In this document: in pieces, positions 35,252 through 44,258 of the stretch
Layout of the letters: the number at the start of each line of letters is the position of its first letter
Position numbering within the stretch: position 1 is the stretch's first letter
Source: Billgrantia ethanolica
Lineage (GTDB): Bacteria; Pseudomonadota; Gammaproteobacteria; Pseudomonadales; Halomonadaceae
Assembly: GCF_021404305.1 (NCBI RefSeq)
Contig: NZ_JABFTX010000002.1
Location: 434,001-498,000 of the forward strand
Length of the DNA: 64,000 bases
Direction of reading: 5' to 3'
Notes under the pieces: generated by a model
Seen by the model: only the letters and a program-made list of their open reading frames with translations
Told to the model about the DNA's origin: nothing
Databases searched by the model: none
Made by a program: the position numbers and the translations under genes

Positions 35252-35713
35252 ATGGCGGGCAAGGTATTCCACAGCAGCGTGCAGCTCGGGCGGCAGCAGG
35301 CGCGAATGATCCTCGACGGCGCCTTCGGCTATGGGCGCAGCGCGAACCTGTCGCCCATCACCGTCGTGGTGCTGGATGGGGGCGGTCACGTGGTGGCCGC
35401 CGAGCGTGAGGACGGCTGTGCACCGCTGCGTTTCCCGGTGGCCCGTGGCAAGGCGTTCGCCGCACTCGGTAACGGTGCCGCCAGCGGCGTGGTGGGCAGC
35501 CGTAATGCCGAGCGTCCTGCCTTTCTTGCCAGTGTGGCTGCCGCTGCCGACGGGAACTTCATTCCGGTCGCCGGCGGTGTGCTTATCCTCGATGAGGAGG
35601 CGCACATCATCGGCGCCGTGGGGGTCAGCGGTGCCTCTTCCGACGAGGATGAAAGCGCTGCTCTCGCGGGTATCAGGGCGGCCGGCCTGGCCGCGGGGCT
35701 CGAGCCCGGCTGA
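35252..35713 (+). CDS. GlcG/HbpS-like protein, second paralogue
   Basis: 153 residues. The DUF336 pattern is present: VVVLDGGGHVVAAEREDGCAP, ARGKAFAALGNGAAS, and FIPVAGGVLILDEEAHIIGAVGVSG. Such proteins often follow 2-hydroxyacid oxidases or CoA-pathway genes and may bind heme or act as accessory factors; role uncertain. GAGG precedes the ATG. It closes the crotonase-CoA-transferase group and precedes the second TRAP importer, whose promoter lies in the 147-base gap. Confidence 0.8.
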   Translation: MAGKVFHSSVQLGRQQARMILDGAFGYGRSANLSPITVVVLDGGGHVVAAEREDGCAPLRFPVARGKAFAALGNGAASGVVGSRNAERPAFLASVAAAADGNFIPVAGGVLILDEEAHIIGAVGVSGASSDEDESAALAGIRAAGLAAGLEPG

Positions 35714-35781
35714 AGCCATTAAGGAGCGGTGCGCTGCTTGACATCGGTTGAATGGCAGGACTAATGTCATAAGGAATTTAG

Positions 35782-35799
35782 AATAAAGAATTCATTATG
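35782..35799. promoter_or_regulatory. Acid-sugar regulon operator, degenerate copy
   Basis: AATAAAGA-AT-TCATTATG matches 12 of 16 arm positions, and several mismatches are symmetric. It lies 62 bases before the TRAP 2 binding-protein start. Confidence 0.5.
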
Positions 35800-35860
35800 T
35801 AAGTGTTTCATGGCAAGACTGATAGTGCAAAGCCAACATTAGAACAAGAGGAAACACGCC

Positions 35861-36835
35861 ATGTATCTGCTACGTCTCACGGCGGTTGCTGCAGCTGTCG
35901 CCCTCGTCTCCGCTCCCCTCCAGGCCCGCGAGATAACCTTCGGTCATGTCGGCGGCCCCGACTCGCTGTTTGCCGATTCCGCCGATCATTTCGCCGAGCT
36001 GGTCAACGAGCGCCTGCCGGAGCCTTACGAGGTGGTGGTGTTCGGCTCCAGCCAACTGGGCACCGACTCGGAGCTGCTCCAGCGCATGCGGCTTGGCACC
36101 GTCGACCTTGCCTTGCCCTCGACCATCATGTCCTCGGTGGCGGACGAGTTCGGTCTTTTCGAACTGCCTTATCTGATCCAGGATCGCGAGCACATGAAGC
36201 GGGTGGAGGAAGAGGTGTTCTGGCCGCACCTTGCGCCTCTGGCCGAGCAGAACGGTTACCGCATTCTGGCCGTATGGGAGAACGGCTTCCGCCACATCAC
36301 CAACAACCGCCGTCCGATCAACACCCCGGAGGATCTGCGCGGCATCAAGCTGCGGGTGCCTCAGGGCGTATGGCGTGTGCGGATGTTCGAGGAGTACGGC
36401 GCCGAGCCTTCGCCGATGTCGCTCTCCGAAGTGTTCATGGCCCTGCAGACCGGCGTCATGGATGGCCAGGAAAACCCGCTGGCCCAGATTGCCGGGCAGC
36501 GTTTCCAGGAGGTGCAGGACTACCTCTCCCTCACTGGGCACGTCTACACCCCGGCCTACCTCACTGCCGGCCGTCGCTTCAACAATCTCCCCGATGAGGT
36601 GCAGGAGATCATCCTCGAAGCGGCCAAGGAGACCCAGGCGTTCGTCTACGAGCACGCCGCTCAGCTCGACGAGGACCTCATCGATGTGATTCGCCAGGCG
36701 AACACGGAGGTGAACGAGGTCGATACGTCGGCCTTCATCGAAGCCTCAGAGGCGATATACGAAGCCTTCTCCCGTGAGGTACCCGGCTCTCAGGAGCTGA
36801 TCGACAGGGTGCTGGAGCTTGGTGAAGGCTCCTGA
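35861..36835 (+). CDS. TRAP transporter binding protein, DctP type (system 2)
   Basis: 324 residues with a signal peptide ending in LQA near residue 22. DctP features: REITFGHVGGPDSLFADSA at the mature start, the ligand-arginine segment IKLRVPQGVWRVRMF and TGVMDGQENPLAQI. It has the same architecture as the system 1 protein at 20220 but the two diverge, so ligands may differ. A 10-base perfect hairpin follows at 36865-36890 before the small permease gene. Confidence 0.92.
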   Translation: MYLLRLTAVAAAVALVSAPLQAREITFGHVGGPDSLFADSADHFAELVNERLPEPYEVVVFGSSQLGTDSELLQRMRLGTVDLALPSTIMSSVADEFGLFELPYLIQDREHMKRVEEEVFWPHLAPLAEQNGYRILAVWENGFRHITNNRRPINTPEDLRGIKLRVPQGVWRVRMFEEYGAEPSPMSLSEVFMALQTGVMDGQENPLAQIAGQRFQEVQDYLSLTGHVYTPAYLTAGRRFNNLPDEVQEIILEAAKETQAFVYEHAAQLDEDLIDVIRQANTEVNEVDTSAFIEASEAIYEAFSREVPGSQELIDRVLELGEGS

Positions 36836-36864
36836 CCCGCCTTGCATCGACGGCAAGGCTCCTG

Positions 36865-36890
36865 CCCACGCCCCTTCCGCGGGGCGTGGG
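36865..36890 (+). promoter_or_regulatory. Intercistronic hairpin after the second DctP gene
   Basis: CCCACGCCCC pairs perfectly with GGGGCGTGGG across TTCCGC. It has no T-run, so it probably protects the binding-protein mRNA or partly reduces read-through to the permease genes. Confidence 0.7.
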
Positions 36891-36924
36891 ACGCCCGCCC
36901 CTCTTCCTGAACGAGTCGAGAGCC

Positions 36925-37512
36925 ATGGGTACCTTGAATCGAATCTCCCGCCTTCTGGAGCGCCTGCTCGAGATCATCACGGTAGTGCTGATGGTTTCTC
37001 TGACGCTGGTGGTGCTCTACGCAGTGGTGACCCGCTACGCCTGGCGCACCCCCTCCTGGTATGACGAGGTGGCCGCCATCATGCTGGTGTGGCTGACCTA
37101 CTATGCCGGAGCGCTGGCAGCGCTGAAGCGGGGACATATCGGCGTCGACGGAGTACTGGCCGCGATGCCGATCAAGTTCCGCATGCCGATTGCCTACTTG
37201 TCCGAGGCGCTGGTCATCGGCTTCTTCGCCGTCCTCTGCTGGGCCGGCCTGGTGGTGATCGATGTGATGCAGGGCATGGCGCTCATCACCCTGCGCTGGG
37301 TGCCGCTCAGCTTCACCCAGTCGGTCATTCCCATCGGGGCGGCACTGTTCATCATCGCCCAGCTGCTCAGCATGCCGGCGCACCTGGCCAAGGTGCGCTC
37401 CGGCCGGACCCAGGAAGAGGAGGAGATCCGCCACGCCATCGCCGAGGCGGAGCGCGACAATGCACGGGCCGGCTTCACGGCGGATGCGCTGACCAAGAGG
37501 GATCTGCCATGA
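36925..37512 (+). CDS. TRAP transporter small permease, DctQ type (system 2)
   Basis: 195 residues from the ATG at 36925 (MGTLNRISRLLERLLEI). Four hydrophobic segments and the TPSWYDEVAAIMLVWLTYYAGALAAL-type DctQ pattern are present. It has a longer hydrophilic C-terminal tail (RSGRTQEEEEIRHAIAEAE) than the system 1 protein. Its TGA overlaps the ATG of the large permease. Confidence 0.9.
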   Translation: MGTLNRISRLLERLLEIITVVLMVSLTLVVLYAVVTRYAWRTPSWYDEVAAIMLVWLTYYAGALAALKRGHIGVDGVLAAMPIKFRMPIAYLSEALVIGFFAVLCWAGLVVIDVMQGMALITLRWVPLSFTQSVIPIGAALFIIAQLLSMPAHLAKVRSGRTQEEEEIRHAIAEAERDNARAGFTADALTKRDLP

Positions 37513-38792
37513 CACTTCCCCTGATGATCGTTGGCCTGCTCGGGCTGATCCTGATGGGACTGCCCATCGCCGTGGCGTTGGCGATCGTGGCGACGGTAGC
37601 CATCGTGGTTTTCCAAGGTGTGGAGATGCTGCCCAACATCGGGTTGACCATGTTCGAGGGGGCGAGCAGTTTTCCCCTGCTGGCCATTCCGATGTTCGTG
37701 CTGGCCGGGGCCATCATGAACACCGGTGGCATTTCCAAGCGCTTGATCGCTTTTGCCTCGGCGCTGTTCGGCTTCATCCGCGGCGGGCTGGCGATGATCA
37801 ACATCGGCGTGTCGCTGTTCTTCGCCGAGATCTCCGGCTCGGCGGTGGCCGACGTGGCCGCTACCGGCTCGGTGCTGATCCCGGCCATGAAGAAGCGCGG
37901 CTATCCCAGTTCCTTCGCCGCGGCCGTGACCTCGTCGTCGGCATCCCTGGCGATAATCATCCCCCCCTCGATTCCGATGATCCTCTACGGGGTGATGTCG
38001 GGCGCCTCCATCGTCCAGCTGTTCGTCGCCGGCATCGTACCCGGGCTGCTGGGCGCGGCGGGCCTGATGGCGCTGAGCTACTACTATGCGCGCAAGTACA
38101 ACTGGCCGGTAGAAGAGGTCTTCCAGTTCAAGCGCGTCAGGCAGACTGCCAGGGAGGCCGGCTGGGCGCTGACCCTGCCGATCATCATCCTTGGTTCCAT
38201 CTTCGGCGGCTTCGTGACGGCCACTGAAGGGGCCGGCCTGGCGGTGGCGGCGGCGATCTTCATCAGCGCCGTGATCTACCGCGAGCTGGATTTGCGCACT
38301 CTGTACAAGGCCATCATCGATGGCGGTCAGCAGACCGCCGTGGTGATGCTGCTGGTGGCGGCTTCGGCGCTGATCGGGGTGTTCCTGACCGAGATGCGCA
38401 TGCCTCAGCAGCTGGCCCAGGCGGTGCTCAGCCTGACCGACAACAAGTACGCCATCCTGATGATGCTGAACGTCTTCTTCCTGTTGATCGGGCTCTTCCT
38501 GCACTCGGCGGCAGCGATCATCCTGGTGGTGCCCATCGTCATGCCGCTGGTCGGGGCGGCCGGCATCGATCCGGTTCACTTCGGCCTAGTGGTATGCCTC
38601 AACCTGGCCATCGGCCAGCAGACCCCGCCGGTGGCGAGCGTGCTGATCACAGCTTGCTCGATCGCCAAGACGGATGTCTGGTCGGTGACCCGTTCGAACC
38701 TCGGTTTCATCACCGTGCTGCTCTTCATCCTGCTGCTGGTGACCTACATTCCCGCCATTCCGATGGCCTTGGTGGAATTCTTTTACCGCTAG
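37509..38792 (+). CDS. TRAP transporter large permease, DctM type (system 2)
   Basis: 427 residues, about twelve hydrophobic segments. Motifs: FPLLAIPMFVLAGAIMNTGGI, EISGSAVADVAATGS, and QQTPPVASVLITACSIAK. It is the ion-coupled channel of the second TRAP importer and overlaps the DctQ gene by four bases. The serine-glyoxylate aminotransferase gene follows 66 bases later, so the imported acid may feed glyoxylate or pyruvate metabolism. Confidence 0.93.
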   Translation: MTLPLMIVGLLGLILMGLPIAVALAIVATVAIVVFQGVEMLPNIGLTMFEGASSFPLLAIPMFVLAGAIMNTGGISKRLIAFASALFGFIRGGLAMINIGVSLFFAEISGSAVADVAATGSVLIPAMKKRGYPSSFAAAVTSSSASLAIIIPPSIPMILYGVMSGASIVQLFVAGIVPGLLGAAGLMALSYYYARKYNWPVEEVFQFKRVRQTAREAGWALTLPIIILGSIFGGFVTATEGAGLAVAAAIFISAVIYRELDLRTLYKAIIDGGQQTAVVMLLVAASALIGVFLTEMRMPQQLAQAVLSLTDNKYAILMMLNVFFLLIGLFLHSAAAIILVVPIVMPLVGAAGIDPVHFGLVVCLNLAIGQQTPPVASVLITACSIAKTDVWSVTRSNLGFITVLLFILLLVTYIPAIPMALVEFFYR

Positions 38793-38858
38793 CCGGGTGG
38801 CATCCAATGGCCGCGCTGCCTGCGGCCTATGACAACGATCAACGATGGAGCATTTGCG

Positions 38859-40064
38859 ATGCTGAACCTCGACTTCCACCCGTCCGGCCGCCACTTCCTG
38901 CAGATCCCAGGGCCATCGCCGGTGCCGGATCGCATCCTGCGCGCCATGAGCCTGCCCACCATCGACCACCGCGGACCGGAGTTCGGTGCACTCGGCCTCG
39001 AGTTGCTGGCCAAGCTCAAGCAGGTCTTCAAGACCGAGGGGCCGGTGATGGTCTATCCAGCCTCCGGCACCGGCGCCTGGGAGGCAGCTCTCTCCAACAC
39101 CCTTTCGCCGGGCGACCGGGTATTGATGTTCGAGACCGGCCATTTCGCCACCCTGTGGCACAAGATGGCGCGCCGCCTGCAGCTCGAACCCGAGTTCATC
39201 GGGTTGCCGGGCTACGAGGGATGGCGCCGGGGCGTCCAGGCCGACATGATCGAGGCGCGCCTGCGGGAGGACAGTGCGCATGAGATCAAGGCGGTCTGCG
39301 TAGTGCACAATGAGACCTCCACCGGGGTCACCAGCGACATCGCCGCGGTGCGTCGCGCCATCGATGCGGCCAACCACCCGGCGCTGCTGCTGGTGGATAC
39401 CATCTCGGGGCTTTGTAGTGCCGACTACCGCCACGACGAATGGGGGGTGGACGTCACCATTTCCGGCTCTCAGAAGGGATTGATGCTGCCCCCCGGCATC
39501 AGCTTCAACGCCCTTTCCGACAAGGCCATCGCGGCGAGCCGTCACAACCGTATGCCCAAGAGCTTCTGGGCCTGGGACGAGATCCTCGAGGCCAACCAGA
39601 ACGGCTACTGGCCCTACACGCCGAGCACCAACCTGCTCTACGGCCTCAACGAGGCCCTCGACATGTTGCTCGACGAGGGCCTGGAGCACGTCTTTGCCCG
39701 CCATCAGCGCTGGGCTGCCGGCGTGCGCACGGCGGTGCAGGCATGGGGGCTGGAAGTGCAGTGTCTGGACCCAGACGTTTACTCGCCGGTGCTGACCGGG
39801 GTGGTGATGCCGGAGGGAGTCGATGCCGACGTCGTGCGCAAGATCATCTACGAGCGCTTCGATCTGTCTCTGGGCATGGGGCTCGGCAAGGCCAAGGGCA
39901 AGATGTTCCGCATCGGCCACTTGGGTGACTGCAACGACCTCACACTGATTGCCACCTTGGGCGGCTGCGAGGCAGGCATGAAGCTTGCCGGGGTGCCTCT
40001 CTCCGGCAGTGGCGTGACCGCAGGCTTGGAGTACTTTGCCGAGCACGCGCTGGATGAGCGGTAA
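38859..40064 (+). CDS. Serine/alanine-glyoxylate aminotransferase family
   Basis: 401 residues from the second ATG (38859), which has GGAG upstream; an ATG ten codons earlier has no site. Class V PLP fold: LQIPGPSPVPDRILRAM, the PLP Lys at residue 206 in SGSQKGLMLPPG and the C-terminal FRIGHLGDCNDLTLIATL. It transfers the amino group of serine or alanine to glyoxylate to give glycine and hydroxypyruvate or pyruvate. A relative, BhcA, uses aspartate. With glycolate oxidase and threonine aldolase in the same window, a role in disposing of glyoxylate is likely. Confidence 0.87.
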   Translation: MLNLDFHPSGRHFLQIPGPSPVPDRILRAMSLPTIDHRGPEFGALGLELLAKLKQVFKTEGPVMVYPASGTGAWEAALSNTLSPGDRVLMFETGHFATLWHKMARRLQLEPEFIGLPGYEGWRRGVQADMIEARLREDSAHEIKAVCVVHNETSTGVTSDIAAVRRAIDAANHPALLLVDTISGLCSADYRHDEWGVDVTISGSQKGLMLPPGISFNALSDKAIAASRHNRMPKSFWAWDEILEANQNGYWPYTPSTNLLYGLNEALDMLLDEGLEHVFARHQRWAAGVRTAVQAWGLEVQCLDPDVYSPVLTGVVMPEGVDADVVRKIIYERFDLSLGMGLGKAKGKMFRIGHLGDCNDLTLIATLGGCEAGMKLAGVPLSGSGVTAGLEYFAEHALDER

Positions 40065-40094
40065 TCTCCCGACAGGTTGCATGAGGAAGACACG

Positions 40095-43000
40095 ATGACG
40101 TCACTGACGGGCAAGAACGTCTCCTCGGATGCGCGGGTCAAGCCAGAGACCGAGCTGGCGGCTCGTCTGTCCCGGGAGATTGAGGGCCAGGTGCTGTTCG
40201 ACCGCGCCTCGCGTGGTCGCTACTCGACGGATGCTTCCATTTATCAGGTGATGCCGGTGGGCGTGGTGATCCCGCGCCACCAGCGCGACATGACCACGGT
40301 GCTGGAAGCTGCCCGGGACGCTCGGGTGGCGATCCTGGCGCGGGGGGCCGGCACCAGCCAGTGCGGCCAGACGGTGGGCGAGGCGCTGGTGATCGACACC
40401 ACACGTTGGCTCAATCAGGTGGTGGACTTCGACGCCGAAGCGCGCACCGTGGTGGTGGAGCCTGGCATCGTGCTGGATCATCTCAATGCCTGGCTCAAGC
40501 CCCATGGGCTTTGGTACCCCGTGGATGTTTCCACCAGTGCCCAGTGCACCATTGGCGGCATGACCGGCAACAACTCCTGCGGCTCGCGCTCGATTCGCTA
40601 CGGCAACATGGTGCACAACGTGCTGGGAGTGGACGCCTGGCTGGCCGACGGCAGCGAAGGCCACTTCGGCTTTGTCGACGAGCTGCCGGAGCGTGGTCCC
40701 CTGCGGGCACTGGCCGAGCGAGTCAAGGCAATCGCCAGCGGGGTCGCCCCGGAGATTCGCGAGCATTTTCCCAAGGTGCTGCGTCGGGTCGGCGGCTATA
40801 ACCTGGATCTCTTCGATTGCCAGAATCCCAAGCCCTACGATCCGGATGGCCGTGTCAATCTCGCCCATCTGCTGGTGGGCTCCGAGGGGACGCTAGGGGT
40901 GAGCCGGCGCATCACGCTACGCCTCTCGCCGCTGCCTGAGCACAAGGTGCTCGGCGTGATCAATTTCCCCACTTTCTACCAGGCGATGGAGTTCACCCAG
41001 CATATCGTCACCCTCGATCCTACGGCAGTGGAGCTGGTCGACCGCACCATGATCGATCTGTCGCTGGAAAATCCGGCCTTCCGCCCGGTGATCGAGAAGG
41101 CCCTGATCGGCCAACCCCAGGCCGTGCTGCTGGTGGAGTTCGCCGGACAGGATCGGGCGACCCAGCTCGCCTCGCTCAAGCGCCTCACCGAGCTGATGGC
41201 CGATCTGGGCCTGCCCGGCAGCGTGGTGGAGATGCCCGAGCCCGCCGAGCAGGCGGCGCTGTGGAACGTGCGCAAGGCCGGCCTCAACATCATGATGAGC
41301 ATGAAGGGTGACGGTAAACCGGTCTCCTTCATCGAGGACTGCGCGGTGCCCCTGGAGCACCTGGCGGAGTACACCGACAAGCTCACCGAGGTGTTCCACC
41401 GCCACGGCACCGAGGGTACCTGGTACGCCCATGCCAGCGTTGGCACCCTGCATGTGCGGCCGATTCTCGACATGCGCCGAGGCGGGGCCGAGAAGATGCG
41501 CGAGATCGCCGAGCAGGCGTCGGTCCTGGTGCGCGAGTACAAGGGAGCCTACTCCGGCGAGCACGGCGACGGCTTGTGCCGCGGCGAATGGGTGGCCTGG
41601 CAGTTCGGCGAGACGCTCAACGATGCCTTCCGTGCGGTCAAGAGCGCCTTCGATCCGAGCTATCTGCTCAACCCAGGCAAGATCGTCGATACACCGAAGA
41701 TGGACGATGAGCGTTTCTTTCGTTTTCCCTCTCGCTATCAGCGAATCCCGCTGACGCCGCTGTTTGACTGGTCGGCCTGGAACGTCACCCGCGATCCGCT
41801 GACCGGCGCGCTGGGCGAGCCTGGCAGCGCCGGCGATGCCACTCACGGCTTGGCGATGGCGGTGGAGATGTGCAACAACAACGGCCACTGTCGCAAGTTC
41901 GACGCCGGTACCATGTGCCCCAGCTACCGTATCACCAAGGACGAGCAGCACCTCACCCGGGGGCGGGCCAACACCCTGCGCCTGGTGCTCTCGGGCCAGT
42001 TGGGCGAGGCGGGCCTGGCCGGCGACGAGGTCAAGGAGGCGCTGGATCTCTGCGTCTCCTGCAAGGGGTGCAAGCGCGATTGCCCCACCGGCGTGGACAT
42101 GGCCAAGTTCAAGATCGAGGCCCGTGCCGCGCGTGCCAAGGTCAAGGGGCTCGCCTTGCGTGACCGCCTGGTCGGCGAGATGCCGCGCTATGCCCCATGG
42201 GCGCGAAAGTTCGCCAGGTTGCTGGATGCAGTAGAGCGCCTGGAGTTTCTGTCCCGTCCTCTCAAGAAGACGCTGGGCCTGGCCCCCGAGCGCCGCTTTC
42301 CGGCCTTCACCGGCGACTTCCTCGGGGAGTCACACCCTTCGGCGACCTCGTCTGCCCAGGGGCCTGCCGATCAGGCCACCCGCGAGGTGGTGCTCTTTGT
42401 CGACACCTTCAACAACTATATGGAGAGCGACAACGCCCGGGCCGCCAAGCAGGTGCTGGAGGCGGCCGGCTATCGCGTTCACCTCAACGTCAAACCGGGG
42501 GAGCGGCCGCTCTGCTGCGGCCGTACCTATCTCTCCTCGGGCCAGTTCGACAAGGCCAGGGCCGAGGCGAAACGCTCCCTGGAGGCGCTGATGCCGTTCG
42601 TCGAGCGCGGCGTGGCCATCGTCGGCCTCGAGCCTTCCTGCCTGCTTTCCCTGCGTGACGAATTCCTGCAGTACGGCTTCGGCGACGAAGCCCGGGCGCT
42701 GGCCGAGTCGGCCTTCCTCTTCGAGGAATTTCTGGTCCGGGCCCGTGAGGTAGGCGAGCTGCCCCTCGAACTCAAACCGCTGCCGGGACGGGCCCTGCTG
42801 CATGGCCACTGTCACCAGAAGGCCTTCGACGCCCTGCGCCCGGTGGAGCAGGTACTGGGCTGGATCCCGCAGCTCGAGGTGGAAACCATCCAATCCTCCT
42901 GCTGCGGCATGGCGGGCAGCTTCGGCTACGAGGCGGAACACTACGAGGCGTCGCTCAAGATGGCCGAGCTTTCTCTGCTGCCGGCGATTCGCGAAGCCGA

Positions 43001-43112
43001 GGAGGGCGCTGTGCTGGTGGCCGACGGCACCAGCTGTCGCCACCAGATCCGCGACGGCAGCGGGCGCGAGGCGATCCACGTGGCGCGACTTCTTGTACAG
43101 GCGTTGGCGTGA
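40095..43112 (+). CDS. FAD/Fe-S D-2-hydroxyacid dehydrogenase (fused GlcD-GlcF-like)
   Basis: 1005 residues with GAGGA before the ATG. The first half is an FAD_binding_4 plus FAD-oxidase C module (LARGAGTSQCGQTVGEALVI, GGMTGNNSCGSRSIRYG, LLVGSEGTLG, SGEHGDGLCRGEW). The second half has a 4Fe-4S pair at about residues 593 (CNNNGHC) and 653 (CVSCKGCKRDCPTG), followed by two CCG motifs (CCGRTYLSSG, CCGMAGSFGYE). This matches the single-chain D-lactate / D-2-hydroxyglutarate dehydrogenases that donate to quinone, in effect a fusion of a GlcD- and a GlcF-like protein. It lies 30 bases after the aminotransferase gene. Confidence 0.9.
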   Translation: MTSLTGKNVSSDARVKPETELAARLSREIEGQVLFDRASRGRYSTDASIYQVMPVGVVIPRHQRDMTTVLEAARDARVAILARGAGTSQCGQTVGEALVIDTTRWLNQVVDFDAEARTVVVEPGIVLDHLNAWLKPHGLWYPVDVSTSAQCTIGGMTGNNSCGSRSIRYGNMVHNVLGVDAWLADGSEGHFGFVDELPERGPLRALAERVKAIASGVAPEIREHFPKVLRRVGGYNLDLFDCQNPKPYDPDGRVNLAHLLVGSEGTLGVSRRITLRLSPLPEHKVLGVINFPTFYQAMEFTQHIVTLDPTAVELVDRTMIDLSLENPAFRPVIEKALIGQPQAVLLVEFAGQDRATQLASLKRLTELMADLGLPGSVVEMPEPAEQAALWNVRKAGLNIMMSMKGDGKPVSFIEDCAVPLEHLAEYTDKLTEVFHRHGTEGTWYAHASVGTLHVRPILDMRRGGAEKMREIAEQASVLVREYKGAYSGEHGDGLCRGEWVAWQFGETLNDAFRAVKSAFDPSYLLNPGKIVDTPKMDDERFFRFPSRYQRIPLTPLFDWSAWNVTRDPLTGALGEPGSAGDATHGLAMAVEMCNNNGHCRKFDAGTMCPSYRITKDEQHLTRGRANTLRLVLSGQLGEAGLAGDEVKEALDLCVSCKGCKRDCPTGVDMAKFKIEARAARAKVKGLALRDRLVGEMPRYAPWARKFARLLDAVERLEFLSRPLKKTLGLAPERRFPAFTGDFLGESHPSATSSAQGPADQATREVVLFVDTFNNYMESDNARAAKQVLEAAGYRVHLNVKPGERPLCCGRTYLSSGQFDKARAEAKRSLEALMPFVERGVAIVGLEPSCLLSLRDEFLQYGFGDEARALAESAFLFEEFLVRAREVGELPLELKPLPGRALLHGHCHQKAFDALRPVEQVLGWIPQLEVETIQSSCCGMAGSFGYEAEHYEASLKMAELSLLPAIREAEEGAVLVADGTSCRHQIRDGSGREAIHVARLLVQALA

Positions 43113-43204
43113 GCGCGGGTGAGTCATCATCATGGTCAGCGAAAGGGGCGACGGATGTCGCCCCTTGCCGCTGCCGGCCCAATGACAAGGAGACAAGGCC
43201 TTTC

Positions 43205-44239
43205 ATGATCGATCTACGCAGTGACACCGTGACCCGACCCACCGCGGCCATGCGCGAGGCCATGGCCCGCGCCGAGGTGGGCGACGACGTGTGGGGCGAC
43301 GATCCCACCGTCAACGCCTTCGAGCAGGCCGTGGCCGAGCGCGCCAACAAGGCCGCTGCAGTGTTCCTCCCCTCGGGAACCCAGAGCAATCTCTGCGCCT
43401 TGCTGACACATTGTCAGCGCGGCGAGGAGGTGATCGCCGGGCAGTTCTCCCATATCTTCCGCGACGAGGGGGGCGGGGCGGCGGCGCTCGGCAGTGTCAC
43501 GGTGCAGCCACTGCCCCACGAAGCCGATGGCAGCTTGGCGCTCGAGGCCCTGCACGCTGCGGTGAAGGGCGACGATATCCACCACGCTCGCTCGTGCCTG
43601 CTGGCGCTGGAGAACACCTTCCGCGGCAAGGTGCTGCCTCGTGACTACACCCTTGCCGCCACGGCCCAGGCCCACGCCCAGAGTCTGGCCACTCATCTGG
43701 ATGGGGCGCGTCTGTTCAATGCCTCGGTGGCCACGGGGCTGTCGTTGGCCGAGCTCTGTGAGGGCTTCGATTCGGTGTCGCTCTGCTTCTCCAAAGGGCT
43801 CGGTGCACCGGTGGGCTCGCTGCTGCTGGGTGAGGCCGACTTCATTGCCAGGGCAAGGCGCTGGCGCAAGACCCTCGGCGGCGGCATGCGACAGGCGGGG
43901 GTGCTGGCAGCGGCGTGCCACCATGCCTTCGAACATCACGTCGAGCGTCTGGCCGAGGACCACGATAACGCCCGACGTCTGGCCGAGGGCCTGGGGACCG
44001 TGCCGGGGGTGGAAGTTCGCGCCTGCGATACCAACATGGTCTTCGTGGCCTTTCCAGAGGCCCGCTGTCGCGCGCTTCAGGCCCGCCTGGAGGCACGGGG
44101 CATCCTGGCCGCAGTGGGGCCAGTCACGCGATTGGTGACCCACATGGACGTGAGTGCCGATGCCATCGAACGGGTGATCTCGGCCGTGAACGACTTTTTT
44201 TCCGAGGCTGGCAGTGAGCACCCGGTCTCGGCGATCTGA
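43205..44239 (+). CDS. ltaE: Low-specificity L-threonine aldolase
   Basis: 344 residues from the ATG at 43205 (MIDLRSDTVTRPTAAMREAM), AAGGAG upstream. PLP enzyme with the catalytic Lys at residue 197 in CFSKGLGAPVGS and DLRSDTVT, the family N-terminus. It cleaves threonine or allo-threonine to glycine and acetaldehyde, or runs related retro-aldol reactions on beta-hydroxy-alpha-amino acids. Next to a glyoxylate aminotransferase it may help interconvert glycine-level metabolites. Confidence 0.92.
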   Translation: MIDLRSDTVTRPTAAMREAMARAEVGDDVWGDDPTVNAFEQAVAERANKAAAVFLPSGTQSNLCALLTHCQRGEEVIAGQFSHIFRDEGGGAAALGSVTVQPLPHEADGSLALEALHAAVKGDDIHHARSCLLALENTFRGKVLPRDYTLAATAQAHAQSLATHLDGARLFNASVATGLSLAELCEGFDSVSLCFSKGLGAPVGSLLLGEADFIARARRWRKTLGGGMRQAGVLAAACHHAFEHHVERLAEDHDNARRLAEGLGTVPGVEVRACDTNMVFVAFPEARCRALQARLEARGILAAVGPVTRLVTHMDVSADAIERVISAVNDFFSEAGSEHPVSAI

Positions 44240-44258
44240 CAACCAGTGAGGAATCATC

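Noticed and set aside
38859..44239. Considered as the beta-hydroxyaspartate cycle
   Set aside because: Aminotransferase and aldolase are present but no beta-hydroxyaspartate dehydratase or iminosuccinate reductase lies in the window.
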